Source: Steromphala cineraria
Lineage: Eukaryota > Mollusca > Gastropoda > Trochida > Trochidae
Direction of reading: 5' to 3'
Assembly: GCA_916613615.1 (NCBI GenBank)
Contig: OU744730.1
Location: forward strand, 8,328,406 to 8,392,405
Length of the DNA stretch: 64,000 nt
Shown: in pieces, positions 11,602-21,300 of the stretch
Position numbering within the stretch: position 1 is the stretch's first letter
How the letters are laid out: every line of letters begins with the position of its first letter
The notes under the pieces: generated by a model
Seen by the model: the letters and a program-made list of their open reading frames with translations, nothing else
Told to the model about the DNA's origin: nothing
Databases searched by the model: none
Position numbers and translations under genes: made by a program

Positions 11602-11609
11602 GTAGAGGT

Positions 11610-11966
11610 TTGGGCTTCGGCTGGTACTGAAGTACTCGAGGCCGAGTCGAGTCCAGCCGGCTTTGAGTCAGTTTTCTTGGACTCGAGGACTCGAAAAGTG
11701 GACGTTTCTGTTATTTATTTAAGTTATATCAGTGTTTTTGTCTGTCAAATGTGAAGACAGATGATCCACATTACCAATTCAAGACACGGATGTCAAGATA
11801 TGCTATATATTATCATTTATTGGTCAAATTATATGTTTATGATATCTAGGCTTAACAAAAATTACATGATTTCTTTGGTAAGGATAAAATGTCAGGTACT
11901 CGGATCCGAGTCTAGCCTGACCTCTCGAGTACTCGAGTCCAATTTTTTGAACCTGTTGAAGCCCTT
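11610..11966. mobile_element. 357-bp hAT-like MITE rich in ACTCGAG
   Basis: GTAGAGGT occurs at 11602-11609 and 11967-11974, an exact 8-bp direct repeat. Just inside, GGGCTTC on the left faces GAAGCCC on the right. The interior carries several ACTCGAG/GAGTCGAG repeats that form partial inverted arms. An 8-bp duplication with short ends of this kind suggests a hAT-type non-autonomous element. The outermost two bases are not complementary, so the exact ends are uncertain. Confidence 0.6.
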
Positions 11967-12433
11967 GTAGAGGTAGTTTCAGAAGGAAAAGTGTCTGACT
12001 TTGAGGTTAGCAATAACGCCACAATCATGTATTTAACGCCACGTATCTTGAAAGTTGTTGTGTATTATGTAAATAAAAGTTCTCAAACTTATGGCTCAAG
12101 TGAAGAACATGTGCATCCCAACTCATGTTGAAATCCATTGAAACATTAAGAGTTGACAACACATGTTTGTTGAAATTTTTGAGAGAATTCATCAGGAGAT
12201 GTTATATTATTTCACAAAATGGTATATTGATAGAGTATTCTCTGAAATTGTTTTGACGTTAACATTTGCACAGAAGCAATGAGATATGTATTCCAGTACA
12301 TGAGGATTATTTTTAACATTTTTCGAAGGTTAAACTTGAACTTGCATACAAATGTTCATGTCATTAATACAGTGTTTTTTTAAGAAGAAATATTATTCAA
12401 ATTATATACAGGAAAACATGGTTCTTAAAGCCC

Positions 12434-13273
12434 CTGTCACAACCCATCGTGCGTGCAATTCGTTCGTACATTTTTTGGGGAGGCCACAGTCGCTACGTTT
12501 TTCTGAAAACGTAGGGTGGATTTATCAAGAACAGAGAGGGAGTTTGCCAACGCACGTCGTACGTACGTGGCCCGTCGACACGTCTGGCAGTGGGAGCTGC
12601 GTGCATCGTACGATGCGCACGTGGTATGTGCGTGTGGCGTGCGTACAATGTGCGTGTGATGTGCGATTGTCACATTGTCGTACGGGGGCCGTGCGTCTCA
12701 CGTACAGTGTCCTTACACCACGCACGTTGTCTTTGACCCACCCCCTTCTTCATGAAACTCCGATCCCCCAGCAGCACCCTCCTGATGGCAATAGTCCGTC
12801 GGCTCGGCTTATATCCTAAAAAAGGTGTCCAAAATGTGCGTTGTACGTGCTTACTCGGTACGTTGTACGTGCTTACTCGGTACGATCGACGTGAGTTTTC
12901 TTTAATTATTTGATACTTAAACTTTGGATGTGCCGAGTACGCACGAATTACGCACGTACAACGCACGTTGTACACACGTGCAACGTGCGTCGTTCGTAGA
13001 GAAAGTGTGAGTGAGTAAGCTTGAAAATAACGCACGATGTCGGTGCGTTGTGCGTGCGATTATAGTACAGGGCACGCACGTCGATCGTACGGAGGAAAAT
13101 TCGCAGCCCGTTCGTAGACTGCACGCAGCGAAAGTTCTGCATGCACTAAAAGTTCTACGACGAGTCCAAAAATCAGTACGGCGTCGGTACCAAGGAAGCA
13201 CGAATTCACCAATTTACCCCACGTTTTTGTCGGTAGACAGCACGCAGCTGCACGTACGACGGGTTGTGACAGT
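12434..13273. mobile_element. CGTACG-rich ~840-bp element with terminal inverted repeats
   Basis: The left end CTGTCACAACCCATCGTGCG pairs, with two mismatches over about 24 bases, with the right end CACGTACGACGGGTTGTGACAG. The interior is packed with CGTACG, GCACGT and ACGTGC motifs and is far richer in CpG than its surroundings. Open frames on both strands are by-products of this composition. No target duplication was found, so mobility is inferred from the inverted ends only. Confidence 0.6.
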
Positions 13274-15911
13274 ACTGAATAAGTACAGTTTTTGTATGTT
13301 TGTACAGTGGTTTATTTATCACTTGCTCAACTATGTTTGAAAAATGAAAGTACATGAATACATTTACTAAAAATATGACACATCAGGCAAATGAACTGCC
13401 TATTGTTTATTTTGGAGCCACTAATAGGCAGCCTTTTCAAACACTGAATTGTAGACATTTGATTTATCAAAATTTGAAAACAAAAATTTGTTTATTATTT
13501 TGAATTTCATGCCTAATTAAACTGATTATTATACCCCTGCTATGTCTGTCTAAGGTCATTTCCAAAGTATTACCGGTACTTCAACACTATTTGACTTAGA
13601 AACTTCAAATTTTGTATAGATGTTACCTATGAGGTGTAGATGTGCTTTTTGGGGGTTACAATTCCAGGGTACCAAATTTCAAGAAATGCCCAAATTCTAA
13701 CTTTGTTCTGTTTCCGGATCATAACGCAAAAAAAAGTTTTACTCTGAAATTTAATTTGGTATGGATGTCTCTGTGGTGCAGATGTGCCTATTGGCAGAAA
13801 AAATCCAGGGTCCCAAAAACAGCCAAATTTCAAACTTTTTGAGTCTCTGAAGCATAACTATTTGACTTTGAAACTTCATATACCAAATGTTAGATTTTCA
13901 TTTCCCACTAATATGCCTTTAAGGGATATAAACTCTAGATGGCTGTAAGCTTGACAAAAAATAAATAAATATCCAGACTTTGACTTTGTTTCATTTCATT
14001 AAATTTTAAAAGCTATGACTTAAAGATTTTTTTCTTTTAACCTCTCCCTTAGGCCATTGCGTGACTGATGCATGTTTTTAATTTCAGAGAAATGACAGCA
14101 GGGGAATGTTAGCTGTGCTCACTTTTGTCTTGTTTTCGGTTTGTTTGTGTTTTAACTATTAGTGCTAATCAAGACAGTGAAAGGATTGGCTGGTTCCATT
14201 ATCATAAGAATACCATGGAGAAACCTGAATGTACAGTTTTGATAGAAATGTATCTTATGTATCTCTTTGGGTTGCTTCTTGATCTCCAAGAGATCACACA
14301 GTCTGAAATGATGATTATTCTAAATTATTTATGTCACGGCTGGCCTTCAACGTGATGTGTGTTTGAATGTAATAATATATGTATTTGAAGTTATTTTTTC
14401 TTTTGTAGAAAGTATTAGATTTGATTATTATTATCATGTCATGTCATTTATAAGATCCTTACTCAGTCCTTTGTTAAGAACTTCTGTTAAAAGTCTTACT
14501 GTTTCTTCAAGCTAGGCAGCACCATCCAGAATATTTCACAAAATTGTAAAGATATGATGGTAATCATGTGAAGCCTTAATGGAGCAGTCTAAACGAGCTT
14601 TATAATCTCCCAGAGAAATGTGCTACTTGAAATATCAATGCCCAAAAAATTATGTATCTTGTGAAAATTCATGTAGTCAAAATTATAAGATACAAACAAA
14701 CGTGTGTTAAAGGGGAGGTAGCACATTATTCGGGGAATATAAGGTGATGTCAAAAAATTAAAATTAATGGTTCCACTTGAAAGACAATGTATTTAAACTA
14801 AATGAAGCAGTAATAAATCAAATATGTAATATAAAGTTCATCCATGCCATTTTTTGTTCTTAGACAAAATGAATTAAAGGTGTTCACACAAAAATGGCCG
14901 CCAACTATCTAAATCTTTGATTTTGTTATCTGATTATGGATGATTAGTTTGTGTAATGAGATTTTTGACACTATCAAAGTAATACATTTAGCATTAATGT
15001 ACAATTATTACATTGTCACAACATTATTTCCTGTTATGTATATGGAGCTGGAAAGCAAACCCAAATAAGATGTTTAGAGTCTTATGTTTTGTAAGTTCTT
15101 GCGGCTTCACAGTGACAGATATTTGTCTAAATCCGATATTTACATATTAACATATGCTTGTTTTTTTTAATCCTATCCTAGTTTTGATGAATCAAGATAT
15201 GTTTTGATCTTGAGTTTGAAAGGAAATTTCATTACATGGTCTGACCTTAAAGTCAATTGTGTTCGGTGTTGAACTTTGAGAAATTACAGGCATTGTGGTA
15301 TGCATTTTGGATGTTTTATCAATTTCTGTTTTCCCCATTTGATATAATTTTATGCAAATTATCTCTTAAGGTGGAATAACATCGCAATTGTCATTGTTTT
15401 AGATGTGAAGTAAGGTGTTATGTATTAGGCAAATAATCTTACTGTGAACACCTTAAAAAACTGAATTCATGTAGGATAACTGATATCATTTTCCTTTTTG
15501 TTAGAATCCATAATATATCAATTAAATTTACGCTACAGTCCCGTTAAAAAGTAAGTAATAATGTCTTTTAAAATATTTTTTTGAGATTTTTCGAAGTTAT
15601 ATCTTGAAGATATTACAATGTTCGAGCCATGTAAATTGAATGATTAGTATGTTGTAAGCATTGTTTTTATAATAATTAACACCATTTAAAGGGTTGTTTG
15701 TGCAGTGAAATATCCATTATATCATCTTTTTTTTATAAAATTGTGTTTTCATTAAACAAGTGCTATGATTAGAATTATTAGTAAACACTCACCTTTGATA
15801 CTGACTTATTAACAGTTACCCAGGTGTTGCAGTTAAATGTACATATTCCTTGTAAAGGGGTCATTATATATATATAGCTGTAAATTTAAATGCTCAGCAT
15901 CTAACGATTTT
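13274..15911. other. Intergenic AT-rich stretch, nothing recognised
   Basis: No exon-like segment with flanking splice signals or recognisable protein was found. A 76-codon frame at 14125-14355 has no family resemblance. TATATATATATA occurs near 15867. Confidence 0.4.
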
Positions 15912-16890
15912 TATCCCCCGCCGCGCGTTTAGCGCGAAGCGGGGGATATAGTATTCAGCTCCGTACGTCCGTACGTACGTACGTCCGTCCCGCTTCTTGT
16001 TAGCGCAATATCTAATGAACCGCTCAACCTAGAATCTTCAAACTTGGTACCAGTCTTCATCTGGGGAATACGCAGACCTGAAAAGTTTTCAGTGACCTTG
16101 ACTTCATATTCAAGGTCACAGCGAGACTTTGACCAGTTTTGAAAATGTTGTTAGCGCGATATCTAATGAACTGCTCAACCTAGAATCTTCAAACTTGGTA
16201 CCAGTCTTCATCTGGGGAATACGCAGACCTGAAAAGTTTTCAGTGACCTTGACCTCATTTTCAAGGTCACGGCGAGATTTTGACCAGTTTTGAAAATGTT
16301 GTTAGCGCGATATCTAATGAACCGCTCAACCTAGAATCTTCAAACTTGGTACCAGTCTTCATCTAGGGTATACGCAGACCTGAAAAGTTTTCGGTGACCT
16401 TGACTTCATGTTCAAGGTCACAGCGAGACTTTGACCAGTTTTGAAAATGTTGTTAGCGCGATATCTAATGAACTGCTCAACCTAGAATCTTCAAACTTGG
16501 TACCAGTCTTCATCTGGGGAATACGCAGACCTGAAAAGTTTTCGGTGACCTTGACCTCATTTTCAAGGTCACAGCGAGACCTTGACCAGTTTTGAAAATG
16601 TTGTTAGCGCCATATCTAATGAACCGCTCAACCTAGAATCTTCAAACTTGGTACCAGTCTTCATCTGGGGAATACGCAGACCTGAAAAGTTTTCGGTGAC
16701 CTTGACCTCATTTTCAAGGTCACGGCGAGACTTTTACCAGTTTTGAAAATGTTGTTAGCGCCATATCTCATGAACACATTAACCTTGAGTCTTCACGGGG
16801 GACATAGTATTCCGCTCCGTACGTCCGTCCGTACGTCCGTCCCGCTTCTTGTTGTTAACATCAATTTGCGGCGGGGGATCTTGTCACCTT
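15912..16890 (+). mobile_element. Tandem-core element with 151-bp units and ACGT/ACGG tract
   Basis: A left hairpin at 15914-15950 pairs CCCCCGC with GCGGGGG around CGCGC-GTTTA-GCGCG. It is followed by a CGTACGTC-type microsatellite, then units starting at 16001, 16152, 16303, 16454, 16605 and 16756, an exact 151-bp period with the last unit partial. Each unit contains AACTTGGTACCAGTCTTCAT and GGTGACCTTGAC. A second hairpin half and a CGTCCGTCC tract close the element. It resembles the pearl-like elements in plan but not in sequence. Confidence 0.75.
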
Positions 16891-17673
16891 TGTGACAAAT
16901 ACTTGTTCTGTATATAAAACATCATCTTTCAAATAAAAGTAATTTCCTAGAACTGTTGTTTTCTGTTTACCATACATTAAAAATATCTTTTACTCATCAG
17001 GCCTAAGTATCTGACGACAGGGGAACGCCAAGCAGAAATGTGGATGGATTTTTGCCCAATTAGGGTTTCTTTGGAAAACATAACTTACAAAGTGACTCAA
17101 CAAAAATAATTTTGTCCTCAGTGCATCTCGTAGAATATTCATGATAACTACCTCAAATTTGAAACAAAGATCAGCCATTATCCCTAAATGTACCCTTTTA
17201 ATTGTAAAACCTGTTAATGAATTTGGTATTGGGGTTTCAGTGGAAAGAAGACTTACACAATGACTTACTGTATACTCAACTATCATACAACTTTAACCAA
17301 TATTTTACTATTTGAAATTCTTTGAACAAAGTGGGTAGCGGGGTTATGTGAGCTTTGCTCGCTTCTTCACTTGTTAAAATCAGCCTAGTTCGGAGGAATA
17401 TAATATCCAAAATATCAACTCCATGGAGATCCTCTACACCAGCTCTAAGTGGAGAGGAAACCTAAAGAGATATGAAGTTCGATTCTCAATAGAGTTAATA
17501 TTTCAAAACTTGTATTCCTCGGAACTAGGCCGAATTTAATCAGACTGTGGTCTCCATTTTCAGAACAAAGACCTCTAAGAAATGTTGTGACATTCACTCT
17601 GGCTAATGCCAGTAATTGATATTTTGAATTTGTTAAAATATGGTCAACTTGTAAAAAGTGTATAGGGGAAGAT

Positions 17674-17769
17674 ATGAATTCTGTAGCATATTTTCGTTGG
17701 GAGAGATTTGATAAGCACATCATGAATTCTGTAGCATATTTTCGTTGGGAGAGATTTGATATGCACATC
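17674..17769 (+). repeat. 48-bp tandem duplication, copy A only
   Basis: ATGAATTCTGTAGCATATTT begins at 17674 and again at 17722. The two 48-base units differ at about one position. The aligned sites in B, C and D have a single, slightly shorter unit. Confidence 0.85.
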
Positions 17770-18216
17770 TCTTGAAATAAAAATCTGCTGTATTGAATCT
17801 GCGTTTTTATTCCATCTTTGATGATGCAATTGAAAATAATCAACATTTAAAAATAAAATATTGAATTGGCAGCTGCTTTCTTATCATTTGTTAGGGATGT
17901 TCTAAACTATATTCGAGAATGGCCTACTTTTGAATATTGATTATTTTTTAATTTCTTGTGTCCATCATCTGGGACAAACTAATTGTAAGTTATTATGCTA
18001 AACGCTAGGGGTTTTCCTAAACAGTAATACGCATGATATTAGTATTTTTATATTGTGAGTCGTCATCATTTAAAAGTATATGGGGCACCGTAATCTCCGT
18101 ACAGCGAAGTTTACAACCTGCACTGTCCTTACAAATGATGCCACGCGGTGTGCTGAGCTTGAGAATTTGACCCGGAAGTGTTATAAGCTATACTAAAAAT
18201 AGAAACTTATCGAACA

Positions 18217-18227
18217 GGGGAAATCCC
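18217..18227. promoter_or_regulatory. NF-kappaB-type site upstream of gene 2 copy A
   Basis: GGGGAAATCCC fits the kappaB consensus GGGRNWYYCC. It lies 163 bases before the ATG. It is conserved exactly in B (29904-29914), C (45224-45234) and D (60545-60555). Function is inferred from the match and from the immune-type product. Confidence 0.5.
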
Positions 18228-18326
18228 TTCTGGAGCTCTACTGTTTTCCCAAACTCGTTACCAAAAATGTCTTGACGAAAACCCATAGATTAAGAAATAT
18301 AGTTTCCCAAAGTTGCTTAGACTATC

Positions 18327-18360
18327 CACGTGCCAATGCTGTCTTTGTTGTGCCCACGTG
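18327..18360. promoter_or_regulatory. Paired CACGTG boxes before gene 2 copy A
   Basis: CACGTG occurs at 18327-18332 and 18355-18360, with 28 bases between starts and 20-50 bases upstream of the ATG. The same pair is in B (30014, 30042), C (45334, 45362) and D (60655, 60683). These are E-box/CLEAR-type palindromes; they may fall in the 5' UTR. Confidence 0.4.
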
Positions 18361-18379
18361 AATCGGAAGTTCAACAATT

Positions 18380-21300
18380 ATGGTAAGAATATTGAAAACT
18401 TCTTGAGTTATTTTCGTTTTGTTGATATGTCAAAATTCGTTTTAAACCGCTGAGTGTTTTAGTGATGGTATGATACTTTTTTGGTAGAATTGTTACTGTT
18501 TGAGTTATTTATGTTCTCTCTTATATCGAAACAACTTTTTGAATTTGAGACCATGTTACTTAAAAACTTACTTTACACAGGAATGTCATAATTCCCTTAT
18601 ACTTCCCTGCTTTACATGCCTATCATATTAGCCATGTCTTGTTTGAATTAACAAAATTTGTGTCTGTCATGTAACTAGTAACTACTCATTGCCTCACAAT
18701 TAAAGAAACTAGGTCTTTCTTGGATATATCTCTAGAATGTTTAATTTCCACAAATAATTAAAAAGTTCAGGAAAAACATATATTGCTACCTAGAACGGTA
18801 ATCATATTGGGTTTATATCTTTCATAAACGATGACCCAGGGCAAAATATTAGTTTTCCATTGTGATGACAAGTCTAGATCAATACATTGGCATAATAATT
18901 ACTTTGATATTGTGTACACTGGAAGCAGGAAGTATATTTTTATTATTTGTCTTTGTTTACATGACTTTGTATATAATGTTCATATCATATTTGTGCCAAT
19001 GGCATAATGTTTAAGACACTCATGCCTAAATATCAGTTTAGCCCTTGCTCCTGCTCAGGAAATACTAATCTACACAACCATATCGTAAACATAGTCTGTC
19101 ATTGACACTCCAATATCCTTTTTCCTGTATGCCTTGCATCTTTATCTGCCTTCAGCAGGGACGATGTTAACATCTCATATTTAGCTATTATGTATATTTT
19201 TCAGGTTATAAGTATGTTGTGTCAATGACATACTGTGTTAATGACACGAGTGCCTAAATATCAGTATTTTCCAAGTTAAAGCAGGGAATATACTGATATT
19301 TAGTCATGAGTGTAATAAACATAGTATGTCATGTTATTGATATGATATTCTGTTTTGTCTGCCATTGACTTGTTTTAGATAAGGATATTCAATATCATCT
19401 ATAAACGTGATTGAAAAAATAAAGAGGAGATAAATTGTAGTAAAAAAGACATTATGAAGTTTTTAAAAGTTTTTAATTGGGTATCAGCTCTGAGAGGCCC
19501 GCCGTTTTATAGTATAGGGCTATCCCTTTAAAACTGCCTCATTATATTCTGAAAAGTTTTAAGGAAAGCAGCTTCATCCAGATATTTCATAGCTGTACTG
19601 TCCTGTCCCAAAGAGTAAACTATTTTCTTTTATGATCTACACTCTTCCTTTAAACTCTTTGAAAATCATTTTGTCACACAGTTTTCAAATCTTTTCAAAA
19701 TTAAAATCTGTCTTATTAGTAGAGCAAGTTATGTAATTAAATATGATTTCTGAAATGAACATTTTATATCAACAAAATGTGTTATTATTAAAAAGGTTGA
19801 AATATCTTATTTCAGAGTTGGAGATATCCTTACATGAATCCGCAAGGAGCACATGGTTAGTAAATATATATTTGTATACTAAGAACCTCAAAATGTCATT
19901 CAAAACTGTAGAAAAATGACTTACTTTTTGAATTCAATGAAAAAATATAAATATTCTTCATGTATGTAAGACCCTTTGTTATTATTCATATATCATTACA
20001 TGTTTGGCCTCAAGCCTTTATTGCCCTTACTAGAAGCCCTTCTTTTGTCTTTACTAGTTTTATTATGCCCCCGAATCGGAGATCCGTCTGTCCGTTTGTC
20101 CACAAAAACTTTAACCTTGGTCATAACTTTTGATTGGTCAGAGTTAGCTCTTTGATACTTGACATATTGATCTCTTGTGATGAGACCTTTCAGATGACAC
20201 CATGACATTTGACCTTGTGACCTTGACCTTGACACAGCGTACTGCCATGGGGACCAAACTGGCCCCCTCTTACGCTAATATATTCATGGCAGAGCTAGAA
20301 GAACAGCTTCTGCAAAATGCCCCCGATAGACCTGATCTCTATGTCAGATTCATCGACGACATCTTCCTCATATGGTCTAAAGGTCAGGCCAAACTTGAGA
20401 CATTCATTCAATATCTCAACTCTGCCCACCCCACCATCAAGTTCACAGCAGAATTCTCACGTGAACGCGTATCATTCCTTGACACATGGGTTTCCAATGT
20501 GAACCGAAAAAACAAACTCGAGTTCACAGTCTACAGCAAACCCACAGATACACATTCATATCTGTTGTACACGTCATGCCACCCAAGACATGTCAAAACT
20601 AAAGGCCCATATAGCCAGTTCCTGCGCCTGAAACGCATATGTTCCTCACAGGCCGAATATGAGAAACACAGTTTGAATCTCATTAATTACTATCTCAAAA
20701 GGGGATACCCCAAAAGAATAGTACAACAGAACAAGCAACAGTCAGATTTGAAAGACAGGAACTCACTACTGTCTCCGACACCAACTTTACACACACACAA
20801 ACCGCGTCCTGTGTTGGTGTGTGATTACAATCCCATGAATATGGAACTCAATTACAACATCAGGAATAGATGGCACCTACTCCAAGGCTCCGACATCTGC
20901 AAAGACATCTTCCCAGCCCCCCACATTGCTGCCTACAGGAGGAATAAAACCCTCCGGGACATGCTGGTCAAAGCCAGCATCACATATCCCCCTAAACGAC
21001 CACAAATCAGTGGTAAAGAAGTGAAATTTGTCGACACCTTATGCGACAATGAACAATGCCGACTTTGCATTAATATCAACAGACACAGCGATTTTCATAG
21101 CTCTGTCACTGGCCGTAGATACACATGTCGCAAATACAATTGCAAATCTCGCAATGTAGTATATCTACTTACTTGCAAAAAATGCAAAAAACAATATGTT
21201 GGGGAAACCAAAAGGGAGTTCAAAACACGTCTGTCTGAACACTTTGCCGATATTACCCACAAAAGGGATAAACCAGTATCCCACCACTTCAATCTCTCTG

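Noticed and set aside
12352..12819. 155-codon frame, plus minus-strand frames up to 121 codons nearby
   Set aside because: They arise from the CGTACG-rich element, which is open in several frames. The content is low-complexity without a domain.
17445..17846. 133-codon minus-strand frame
   Set aside because: It spans the 48-bp tandem duplication and unassigned repeat DNA, and is broken by the TA-flanked element in the other copies.
20202..20242. ATG at 20202 as the start of the Penelope-like protein
   Set aside because: The codons before AMGTKLAPS come from the host ~130-bp repeat (also present at about 21600), so this is a chance in-frame extension.
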